The notes beneath the pieces are model-generated. The model saw nothing but the letters and a program-made list of their open reading frames with translations. It made no database searches and was not told the origin of the DNA. From NCBI GenBank assembly GCA_012728855.1, contig JAAYEH010000103.1, positions 1 through 64,000 on the forward strand: a stretch of 64,000 nt of DNA, written 5' to 3'. Position 1 is the first letter of the stretch; each line of letters begins with the position of its first letter. Of this stretch, positions 25,743 to 33,876 are shown piece by piece. The position numbers and the translations under genes were made by a program. This DNA is from Rhodopirellula sp. Lineage in GTDB: Bacteria > Planctomycetota > Planctomycetia > Pirellulales > Thermoguttaceae.

Positions 25743-25916
25743 CGTTTACTCCTCCCCGTGCGCAATTCTCGACGCAGTGCAAGCGGCGGCGATTTTGGTA
25801 GAATAGCAGGTAGTTGAGGCTTTTGCCTAGGGCACGCTTGGTGACGGCCGTGCAGGCCGTTTCCCTTAAGTTACCCTCGCAGAACAAGATGTATGGTTTC
25901 CATGGGAGCAGTTACT

Positions 25917-26120
25917 ATGTCCTCCCCCGGTTTAATGGAGCTAGCGGTCATGTCCGCCGGTTTCCTGTGTTTCGTGGTGTTGCCAATCGCAGCGGTCGTA
26001 GGAATCTTCATCTACCTCCAGAGAATAGACAAGCGGCTTGAAAAGACGGAAGAATGGATGGCTCGCCAGCAAGCCGAGCATGATTCCAGCCAGCAAGGCC
26101 CTGGAAGTGCGTCCCAGTGA
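25917..26120 (+). CDS. Small single-pass membrane protein
   Basis: About 67 residues: one strong membrane helix (LCFVVLPIAAVVGIFIYL) followed by a charged helix (RIDKRLEKTEEWMARQQAEH), a usual plan for small inner-membrane accessory proteins. GGGAG lies eight bases before the ATG at 25917; an in-frame ATG at 25893 is an alternative. No family recognised. Confidence 0.55.
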   Translation: MSSPGLMELAVMSAGFLCFVVLPIAAVVGIFIYLQRIDKRLEKTEEWMARQQAEHDSSQQGPGSASQ

Positions 26121-26181
26121 CTTGACGCCACGGCCGGATACAACAGGAATCGGCGGTGTGTCGTAAAGGAGGCGGCGGCCT

Positions 26182-27756
26182 GTGTCGCGACGGAATCGAT
26201 CCAACCCGACGGTTCAACCAGATCGTCCCCGGCGTGGCGGACGCTATAGGCTTCTGCTCCTCGCGGCGCCCGTGGCAGGCGTGGGTTTGGCTCTGGCGCT
26301 GTTCGGGCGCGGGCTGGCGGCAGCGGCGGCCCGGCATCTGGCTGCCGGGAAGATAGCGATCGGGGCGATCACCCCGGCCCAGCAATGGCTGGCGTGGTCC
26401 GCCTGGCTGGATTCTGCCGATGGCAGAACCGATCTGATGCAGGCGGTCTGCTTTCGGCGTCTGAGAGAGGTCGAGCCGTTTTTGAGGGCGATGGAATCGG
26501 CCGAGCGCAAGGGGGCGCCGGCCGAAGCGGTTCAACAGCAGAGACGATTGGCGCGGGTTCAAGCGGGGGAAATCGACTTGGGCGGCCCGCATCAAGTCGG
26601 CGCGTTGATCGAGGCCGGATTGCCGCCGGACGACGTCGCCGCGGCTTTCGTCTACGGATTCCTCTTCCGAGACCAACCGCAGCAGGCAAAGCAGGTGCTC
26701 GACGCCTGGGCGGCGGACCGTCCCGAAGACGCCAATGTCGCCTATATGACGGGGATTTATTGGCAATTGACCGATGAGCCCGCGCGGGCAATCGCCGAAT
26801 TCCATCGTGTGCTCCGCCGCCAGCCGCGCCATGAGTTGGCGCGGATCGCGCTGGCCGAATTGCTCGAGGATGAGTATCGTTTGCGGGAATCCGTCCAACA
26901 GTATCTCGATCTGGCCAATCAGTTCCCCACCAACGAGACCGCGAGGGTGGGACTGGCAAGGCTGTTGCGCAAACAGGGCCGCATCGACGAGGCGCGCGGG
27001 GTGCTCGAACCGCTGATGCCGCGGCCCGAGCCGGCCGCGCGTGCCGCGGGCGAGATGGCCCAGATCGCATTGGAATCCGACCACTACGGCCAGGTCGAGC
27101 GGTGGTTTGGCGAGGCAAAGTTCGCCCAACCCGAGGATCGCGAGGATCTTTGCGTTGCGGTGGCGACTGCGCTGGCGATTGAAGGGGAGGCGGTCCGTGC
27201 CGACCGAATTCTCGACCAGGTCGATGCGGTCAATTTGCGTCGCTTCCGGATGGAGGACTTGCAGGCCAAGGTGGCGGCCGACGGCAATGACCGGTCGGTT
27301 GCCGCCGCGCTGCGGAGCCTGATGCAGTCGCCGGCGGTAGAGATCGTCGTGCGTGTGGCCCAGCGCCAAGCAACTTCCGGGCCGGAACTCTATACACAGC
27401 ATTGCGCCGCGTGCCACGGCGAAAACGGCGATGGCAACGGCCGGGCGGCCAGGCATGTGTACCCTCCGCCGCGAGATCTTCGCACCGAGCGGTTTCGGCT
27501 GGTGAGCACGGCCAACGCCGTGCCCAGTCTTGAGGATGTTGAGGCGGTCATCCGGCGCGGAATGCCGGGAACTCCGCACCCGAGCTGCTCCAACGTGCCC
27601 GAGGACCAACTGGTCGATCTCGTCCAATATTGCCGGGGGCTGTCAAAAGAGACGAAGGAAGTGTTGACAAACCACGAGCGCGCCAGGCTGGCCGACCGCC
27701 GCGCGTATCTGGCGGCGTTCGGTATCAATAGGCTTGAGGGGAAAAGCGGGGATTGA
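26182..27756 (+). CDS. TPR protein fused to c-type cytochrome
   Basis: 524 residues from GTG 26182, which has AAAGGAGG at ideal spacing. One N-terminal membrane anchor (about 22-50), a long run of tetratricopeptide-like helices (about 60-370; DANVAYMTGIYWQLTDEPAR is one), then a C-terminal cytochrome c domain with haem site CAACH at 408-412 and a probable sixth ligand methionine in RRGMPGTPHP. The protein must face the periplasm. It is a paralogue of the 682-residue protein at 35.8-37.8 kb, which has a second haem domain. Likely role: electron transfer coupled to a protein scaffold (inference). Confidence 0.88.
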   Translation: MSRRNRSNPTVQPDRPRRGGRYRLLLLAAPVAGVGLALALFGRGLAAAAARHLAAGKIAIGAITPAQQWLAWSAWLDSADGRTDLMQAVCFRRLREVEPFLRAMESAERKGAPAEAVQQQRRLARVQAGEIDLGGPHQVGALIEAGLPPDDVAAAFVYGFLFRDQPQQAKQVLDAWAADRPEDANVAYMTGIYWQLTDEPARAIAEFHRVLRRQPRHELARIALAELLEDEYRLRESVQQYLDLANQFPTNETARVGLARLLRKQGRIDEARGVLEPLMPRPEPAARAAGEMAQIALESDHYGQVERWFGEAKFAQPEDREDLCVAVATALAIEGEAVRADRILDQVDAVNLRRFRMEDLQAKVAADGNDRSVAAALRSLMQSPAVEIVVRVAQRQATSGPELYTQHCAACHGENGDGNGRAARHVYPPPRDLRTERFRLVSTANAVPSLEDVEAVIRRGMPGTPHPSCSNVPEDQLVDLVQYCRGLSKETKEVLTNHERARLADRRAYLAAFGINRLEGKSGD

Positions 27757-28030
27757 TAGTCTCTATCCTTGTGTCTCTATCCATGGGCGAAGAAGAGAAA
27801 AGAAGAAGTGCATACGGATCGAGGCACACGGATGAAGAGTAAGAAATGGGGTCATGGGGTTGGTTGATGAGGAGCGGAGCTATGCGTTGAAGGGCAGGTG
27901 AAATCATACGGTTGTAACCTCCGGATCTCGTTAGGCTGCGCAGTTTAGGATGGTATAGAATGGCATTGAGATAGTCGTAAGTCATTGCGCGGCCATCTTT
28001 TTCTTCATTACCGCTCGGGGTTGCTTCATC
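27757..28030. other. Gene-free stretch
   Basis: About 270 bases downstream of the cytochrome gene with no supported gene; an open minus-strand frame crosses it but shows no family resemblance. Confidence 0.4.
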
Positions 28031-28408
28031 ACGGGGTACTGCTTGGGCCGGCGTTTGTGAACGCTTGGCTCGTACGGTGATCTTGAGGCTCTCGTTGGTG
28101 TCGTCGGCCGTGACTTCGGCGTCCCAGCCGGCGCTGCTCTCGCCAAGCTCCGCGTTCAACCGGGTGCCGATGATCGCCGTGCTATTCCCATTGCGATGAA
28201 TCACGCCCTCGAACCGGTAGCCCGCGCCCTCACCGCCGGCATCCGTCCGGCGCCCGACCACCAGGACCGAAAACGCCCAGCAGTCCTGGTCCGCCAGCGT
28301 CAGCCGCTGCGAACTGCCGTCCAGGAAAAGCTCCACGGGCGTGGCGTTGGTCGTGGTTCTCCGCGCTACCAGCACGCCCGTCTGCGCGTCGGCCAGATCG
28401 ACGAACAT
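28031..28408 (-). pseudogene. Phage tail-fibre-type domain fragment
   Basis: The minus strand encodes a run typical of the C-terminal part of phage tail or fibre proteins: DAQTGVLVARRTTTNATPVE, LFLDGSSQRLTLADQDCWAF, LVVGRRTDAGGEGAGYRFEG, VIHRNGNSTAIIGT and NESLKITVRAK. There is no ribosome site, upstream fibre shaft or other phage gene nearby, and the open frame runs past the domain on both sides into unrelated sequence. It looks like a stranded prophage scrap. Confidence 0.6.
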
Positions 28409-28656
28409 CGCAGTCCCTCGCCGCAAATGAGTGGAGGTCACCTCCACCTGCGCGAACCTGCGTCGGTCACATCGACCGAAGGAAAATATCGCTCCGTTAT
28501 GCCGGCATCGAAGCAAAGCAATTGCAGCCGGGCAACTTGCTATGGAAGCTCGCTGCAGTCCGAAAAGCCAGGTGCGAATTCGTTGCAGCCCTTCTTCAGA
28601 ATTCGTCCGATCGATTGGACGGCCTTGGCCGTAACCGTTCACGGGATGGAAGCGAG

Positions 28657-28732
28657 GGGGACAGGTCCATGTTTTGGGCCAACGTCTCTCGTGCCAAAAT
28701 GCACCCACTGTCCGAAAGATGGACCAGTCCCC
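28657..28732. repeat. Palindromic element B4
   Basis: Arms 28657-28670 (GGGGACAGGTCCAT) and 28719-28732 pair except for the A-opposite-A mismatch seen in the other B copies. The centre differs from B1-B3. Confidence 0.85.
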
Positions 28733-28958
28733 GACCGTGGGCGTGAGCGGATGCGTCTGGCCTTCGAGAACGTCACGTTGGTTGGGCACCCGGTTTCGAT
28801 CGAGCACCCGCTTCAATCGATCCGATTGTGCGGGGCGGACAAGGGGATCGCTGCCGCCATGTTCTTTTCTGGATCTTCAGCGGAAGTTGTGGGTGTTATG
28901 CACAAGGCGTCAAACCGCTCTGAAGCCAAGAACTGCCAATTCATCGGGAAAAAAGGGC

Positions 28959-29021
28959 GAACAGAGAAGAGGAACGCGTATTGCCGCAACCAGAAGAATA
29001 CGGGTTCCTCTTCTCTGTTCG
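28959..29021. repeat. Palindromic element C2
   Basis: Arms 28959-28981 and 28999-29021 pair over 23 bases with one mismatch; the ends read CGAACAGAGAAGAGGAAC. Same family as 25256-25312, with a different inner stem and loop. Confidence 0.92.
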
Positions 29022-29671
29022 GAGGAGCCTTTTTTCTCATCCGCGCTGGCTTACCTCAGCGGACCGTCGCGGTCCGCCTCGAACGGCGTGCGTATCGTTC
29101 GTCGCGATGCAGAGCAGATTCTCGCGGTTCCGCACACCGGGCCGGTTGGAGAATGCGGGGGGCAACGCGTGGCGTGGATCACCAGAAAGCCCACGTCGCG
29201 GGGACGGCGAGGTCGTAGCTGGCAATCGGCGCTTCCACCGACCAAGGTCGGCGGCGGCCAGAATTCCTCCACGAATCCCAGGAGCGCGCGGCGGTCGCAT
29301 CCGAGGCTTTTCTGCTGTTTTCTCTTCTCGAGGGTGTTGCAGGGATCCGGAAAACCGAATCGGAATAGTCCGCACATTCAACGCCAAGCAGTGCCACACT
29401 CCCGCAACCTAGCAAGCAGGGCCACCCAGCCATCGGCGGCAACCAACGGGGACTATTTGGGCAACCTGTTTCCGCTCGAGGAAAGGGTTTCATGATCTTG
29501 GGCGAGCGGGAGCCCCGTCTCGTATCCGTGTACCAATCCCTGGAGCGCACACGGATAAGGCAGACCATGGGACGCCTTAACTTCAACTTGCCCTTTGGCT
29601 AACGTCGAACAACCGTAACAGTTTTGTCGACAAGACAAAACTCTACGAGTTTGTAATGCAGTTCCCAGACA
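29022..29671. other. Gene-poor stretch with half of a D repeat
   Basis: No supported gene in about 650 bases. At 29374-29399 there is a copy of one arm of the D palindrome (CATTCAACGCCAAGCAGTG; compare 35795-35813) without its partner arm. Several open frames on the minus strand overlap one another out of phase, which argues against any being real. Confidence 0.45.
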
Positions 29672-30361
29672 TCAATCAAGCTGCTTGATTCGGATGTTAC
29701 GGAAGTAGATGGGAACCCCGCCGTGTTTGCCCTGAAATCCGATATGGCCCTTGGTGGGAATCTCGGCTTTGGGTTTGCTCAGCCAAGGGGGAATATCGCT
29801 GCCGTCCGGGTTTTTTTGGGCTGAGGTCCATTTCGTCATGTCCATCTCGGTGACAAGTTGCCCGTTGAGCATCACCGAGATCATCGGCCCTTTGCAGGTG
29901 ATCGTCATCCGATTCCAGTCGCCCGGCTTCTTGACGGTCTGCTGTTTGGGCGCCAGATGGCCGAAGATCGCGCCGCAGTGCCAGGTCGCCGGCATGTTCG
30001 CCCACTTCTCCGCGTGCTGGTCGGCAATCTGGATCTCGACGGCGTTTGGAATCCAGTCTTTCAGATCGCTGCAATGCACGATCACGCCGCTGTTGGTCCC
30101 CGGCGACGTCTTGAACTCCAGGTCGAGGAGGTAGTCGTCGTACTTCGCGCCGGTCCAAAGACACTGGTCTTCGGTCGCCGTGAGCACTCCGTCCTCCACG
30201 GACCATACTCCCTCCGGCGCGACGGCATTGGAAAGATCCTCCTTGAAAAGTTGCGGCCATGCCGAACTGTCGGGATGACTTCTGGGAGGGATGTCCTCCG
30301 TAGCGAAGGCTGCCGTTGCCCATCCCAGCAGGATGGCCAGGACTGTGAAGGTCGCTCTCAT
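29672..30361 (-). CDS. Secreted DUF1080 (3-keto-disaccharide hydrolase-type) protein
   Basis: 229 residues from ATG 30361 (AAAGGA upstream). Signal peptide to about AAFATE, then a single concanavalin-like beta-sandwich with the family blocks GVWSVEDGVLTATEDQCLWT, DYLLDLEFKTSPGTNSGVIV and HIGFQGKHGGVPIYFRNIRI. Such domains are abundant in planctomycetes and some hydrolyse 3-keto-glycosides; in others the role is binding. Stands alone here between gene-poor DNA and the subtilase gene. Confidence 0.88.
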   Translation of the reverse strand: MRATFTVLAILLGWATAAFATEDIPPRSHPDSSAWPQLFKEDLSNAVAPEGVWSVEDGVLTATEDQCLWTGAKYDDYLLDLEFKTSPGTNSGVIVHCSDLKDWIPNAVEIQIADQHAEKWANMPATWHCGAIFGHLAPKQQTVKKPGDWNRMTITCKGPMISVMLNGQLVTEMDMTKWTSAQKNPDGSDIPPWLSKPKAEIPTKGHIGFQGKHGGVPIYFRNIRIKQLD

Positions 30362-30550
30362 TGTTGCAGTTTTCCTTTGGTTGATCGTGCTAGAAGAGAA
30401 GTCATCGTGATGGTTTCCGGATTGCCGACAGCAGATAGGGTTTCTTCCGACAGGACCGATCGTAACCGGGAGCCACCGGCGAATCAAGTTGTCGGGAGAA
30501 AAAGAGTCCATCAAAAGCACCACGCGGCGGCGGGCGAGAAGTGAGCGCTC

Positions 30551-33319
30551 TCACTGCCACTGGCCGAGCAGTTGCAGGACGAGGTCGACGGCGGTGATTT
30601 CCGCGGTATCCGTGCCGCCGCGGCTGGCTTGCGCCGCCACGCGTTCGAACTCGTAGGCGCTGAGCGTCAGCCCCTTGCCCGTCAGCGTCACATCCGCCCC
30701 ATCGACCGAGAGCAGGTCGTCGCCTGCCGAATCGACGAGGCGGGCGACATCCGTTCCCGCCCCGCCCTCGGCGTAGACGTCTTCAAAGCACCTGGCCCGA
30801 ATGAGAAAGCCGTCGCCGGACATGGAACTGAGCACCGGTCCGCTGAAGAACTGGTCGTCGCCCGGCGAACCGTAGAGGATCGCCCGGTCGAAGCCGCCGG
30901 CCGTCGCACGGGCGTTGGCGATGTCGAAATTGGCCGCCGTATTGGAGAAACCGTTGCCCGAGAGATTCGCCTGTTGCGGCGTGGCGGTAAAAACGTCGTT
31001 GCCGGCCGAATCGAGAAGTTGGGCGCGGTCCCATCCGGAACTGGCCTGCGCATAGACCGACTCGAAGCGGTTGGCGTAGTTGGCGTAGCCATCCCCGCGA
31101 AGCACGGCAACCTTGGGGCGGGCGTTGAAAAGATCGTTGCCGGCCGAGTCGTAGAGGAAAGCCGCGTCGATACCTCCCGCCGATGCAAGGGCGCGAATCG
31201 TGCCGAAGCCATCGGCGCGGTTGACAAAACCGTCGCCGGCGAGGGTTGCCGATCGCGGATGGGCCCGCAACACGTCGTCGCCCGACGAGTCGATAAGCGT
31301 TGCCACATCTTCGCTGCCGCCGCGGACAAGGATCGATTCCGTGCCCGACACTTCCGCGCGGTACCCCGCCCCGCGCAGCCACCCCGAACCGGGCCCGATG
31401 CGGGCGATGTCTTTGTTGCCGGTTCCCGCGAGGATCGCCGAATCGCTGCCGCCGAAACCGCGGAATTCGACCGTACTGGTGTCGCGTCCGTCGAATCGAT
31501 ATTCGACGCCGTTGATGTCGACTTGAAGTATCGAGCCGGCGCGGAAAGCGAAGGTGTCGTCGCCGGCGGTTCCCAGCACGGTGACCGAGGAACCGCTGCG
31601 CCGGACGAGATTGGTGATGCGAAGATCGACGTCGTCGTTGGCGCCCGCGCCGTTGAGCCAGGCATGGACGTAGAGGGACTGACCGGCGCTGACATCGACG
31701 TCGATCCGCTCGTGCCCCGCCGTGCCGTAGCTTCCGGCCAGCCAGACGCCCCCGGCGCCGAACAATTCCAGGTCGACGTCTCCCGCCGCCGCGTCGAAAA
31801 ACGCCTCGACGGTGAAGATGCCCGTGTTGGTCGCCGAGAGGGTACACCACTTGCCGGCCGCCGTAATCGCGTTGTCGGGAATCTCGCTCTGCCCTCCCGG
31901 AGCGATATCCACGGCGGCGTTGGCCTCGATTTTCGCCTCAATCGTGTAGCTGCCGACGCCGCCCGCGGCACCCAGACCGATCAAGTAGCTCTCACCGGCA
32001 ACGACGTCGAAGGAGATGTCTTGGCCATTTTGTTCGACGTGGTCGGCGCCGACAATCTGCCATTGGGACTGCATGCCGTTGCCCGCCTGGGCATGGAAGG
32101 TGACCGTGCCCTGCGTGCCGGCCGTGAAGCGGAAGAAATCCCAGTCGTCAGCGCGTCCGATGGTTCCGCCGAACGAGAGCGTGTCGACCACCGTGCCCAG
32201 ATCGTGCGCGGAGGCCGCATGCGAGCCGAAGTCGTCCGGCGGCAGGACCGCATCCAGCGCCCGGTCGAGGTTCAAACGCAGGTAGTTCTGCCCGGTGAGG
32301 CCGTCGTAAATCGTATCGGCCGTCGTGCGCATCAAGTCGTAGAGGGTGTCCTGATCGACCTGGTGAACGCCGACTACCTGATACGCCTGCCGCAAGAGGA
32401 CGCTGGCGGCGGCGACGTAGGGCGCCGCCATGCTGGTGCCGGAGAACGCCGCGAAATCGTCGTCGATGCCGTTGCCGTTGCCGAGATAGTCGGGCACGGT
32501 GCTGACGATGCCTCGCCCGGGCGCCGCGATCGCGCGATCGTGCCTCTGAGAGAAATAGCTCAACAGGCCGTCGGAGTCGACGGAACTGACCGGCACGACA
32601 TAGGGGGACGCGGCCGGATAACTCAGCCCCGGCTGGTTGTAGCTGGTGAAGCTGTTGCCGGCGGCCACGGCGATGAAAATGCCGTCGGCTTCGAGCTGAG
32701 CCAGTTCATCCTCCAATTCGGCCCAGGCGGGCGGGCGGTCCGAGTTCCACTGGCTCCCGATCGACAAGTTGACGGTGGTAATCGGATTGGCGAAAGAGTT
32801 GCGGTGATCGTGTACCCACGCCAGCGCCTCCTCGACCCAGGAAAACTCGCCTTGACCGGCGTCGTTGAAGACTCGCAGCGCCACCAGGTCCACGCCCGGC
32901 GCCAGCCCGGAGAACTGGTCGTCGTCGCCGCCGATGATGCCGGCCACGTGGGTGCCGTGGGAACCGAAAGGGCCATCGTCGCAAGGATTGTCGTCGCGTT
33001 CGGCGAAATCGTATCCGCCCACGACGCGGTAGCCCGTTCCCAAGCCGCCGCCCAGCGCCGCGTGGCGCCAAGCGATGCCCGAATCGATCACGGCCACCGT
33101 CTGGCCCGCGCCGGTCAGCCCGTAAGCGGACGGCGCGCTGGTCAGTGCGGCCAGATCGGGCGCGCCGATTTCGATCGGCTCCACCTCCTGGCGAATGGCG
33201 GCAACGCAGTCGGCGAGATAGGACTCACCGCCCGCGCCTGCCGACATGACGATACGGGGCTCGAAACTCTCGAAGCGTGAAGTGCGAACCGTGGTTCTGC
33301 GCCGGCGGAACAAGCGCAT
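30551..33319 (-). CDS. Secreted subtilisin-like serine protease with C-terminal repeats
   Basis: About 922 residues from ATG 33319 (GAGGAGG eight bases before). The N-terminus has RTSRFESFEPRIVMSA, an export/anchor-associated motif of planctomycete extracellular proteins. The S8 domain carries the triad D79 (AVIDSGIAW), H121 (GSHGTHVAG) and S296 (FSGTSMAAP). Two beta-sandwich, pre-peptidase-like domains follow to about 570. Then come seven tandem repeats of about 50 residues (each with DSAGND or a variant, and LxGxGF), resembling surface beta-rich adhesin repeats. Likely cell-surface or secreted. No neighbouring inhibitor or secretion gene is evident. Confidence 0.9.
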   Translation of the reverse strand: MRLFRRRRTTVRTSRFESFEPRIVMSAGAGGESYLADCVAAIRQEVEPIEIGAPDLAALTSAPSAYGLTGAGQTVAVIDSGIAWRHAALGGGLGTGYRVVGGYDFAERDDNPCDDGPFGSHGTHVAGIIGGDDDQFSGLAPGVDLVALRVFNDAGQGEFSWVEEALAWVHDHRNSFANPITTVNLSIGSQWNSDRPPAWAELEDELAQLEADGIFIAVAAGNSFTSYNQPGLSYPAASPYVVPVSSVDSDGLLSYFSQRHDRAIAAPGRGIVSTVPDYLGNGNGIDDDFAAFSGTSMAAPYVAAASVLLRQAYQVVGVHQVDQDTLYDLMRTTADTIYDGLTGQNYLRLNLDRALDAVLPPDDFGSHAASAHDLGTVVDTLSFGGTIGRADDWDFFRFTAGTQGTVTFHAQAGNGMQSQWQIVGADHVEQNGQDISFDVVAGESYLIGLGAAGGVGSYTIEAKIEANAAVDIAPGGQSEIPDNAITAAGKWCTLSATNTGIFTVEAFFDAAAGDVDLELFGAGGVWLAGSYGTAGHERIDVDVSAGQSLYVHAWLNGAGANDDVDLRITNLVRRSGSSVTVLGTAGDDTFAFRAGSILQVDINGVEYRFDGRDTSTVEFRGFGGSDSAILAGTGNKDIARIGPGSGWLRGAGYRAEVSGTESILVRGGSEDVATLIDSSGDDVLRAHPRSATLAGDGFVNRADGFGTIRALASAGGIDAAFLYDSAGNDLFNARPKVAVLRGDGYANYANRFESVYAQASSGWDRAQLLDSAGNDVFTATPQQANLSGNGFSNTAANFDIANARATAGGFDRAILYGSPGDDQFFSGPVLSSMSGDGFLIRARCFEDVYAEGGAGTDVARLVDSAGDDLLSVDGADVTLTGKGLTLSAYEFERVAAQASRGGTDTAEITAVDLVLQLLGQWQ

Positions 33320-33388
33320 CGTTAGCGCCTCCTCATCGGGGCTGCGAATTAGTACTTTGAAGAGACGGTTCCGACTCGCCGGCGTCAT

Positions 33389-33856
33389 CGCCGAGACAGA
33401 CGCTCGGCGCGGGCTCAGCGCGAGGGGTTGCGATCAGCATCACATCCGTGCATGGGCCGGGTGGAAAACCGGCAAACAGGCGACGGAACGTCGCCATCGA
33501 TTAGGTTCCAGCGTCCTGCGACGCTCACCAAAACATAGGTTACGCCGGCAAGCGCAAGGCAAATGCGCGCGCGGTTTTCCGGAAGGGATTCTCCATAACG
33601 CCGACGGCAGATCCCGCGAAAACGCGAGAAACGGTTTTCTGCGCAACCGAGGTTGCCGATAAGCAACCGTTGTTTGTCGCCGTCAGGCAACAACGTTGCC
33701 TTCCAACCACATTACGCGGGCCGCCTGGAAACGGATCGATAGGGAGTCGAGAGTCAAGAGTCAATCGGGTGGCCTGGCCTTTGGCCCTCGACTCTTGACT
33801 CTCGACTCTCGACTCTGCTAGCCTGCAAGCAGCGTTCTGCGAATGGAAGCCGACCG
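33389..33856. other. Intergenic region between subtilase and glmS
   Basis: About 470 bases between divergent genes, so it holds both promoters. It contains palindrome F at 33744-33808. No coding sequence is supported. Confidence 0.5.
33744..33808. repeat. Palindromic element F
   Basis: Perfect 19-base arms (33744-33762 and 33790-33808) built from short GAGTC/GACTC units; extra GACTC copies follow on the right side to 33816. It lies about 70 bases before the glmS start codon. Confidence 0.92.
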
Positions 33857-33876
33857 TGTCAAGGAAGGGGCCCGCC

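Noticed and set aside
29037..29586. Three overlapping minus-strand frames of 108-135 codons
   Set aside because: They lie in different frames over the same DNA, contain part of a D repeat, and show no family resemblance.
30572..33280. 902-codon open frame opposite the subtilase gene
   Set aside because: It is a shadow of GC-rich codon use: no ribosome site, no domain, arginine- and valine-rich composition, and the opposite strand has a complete protease.
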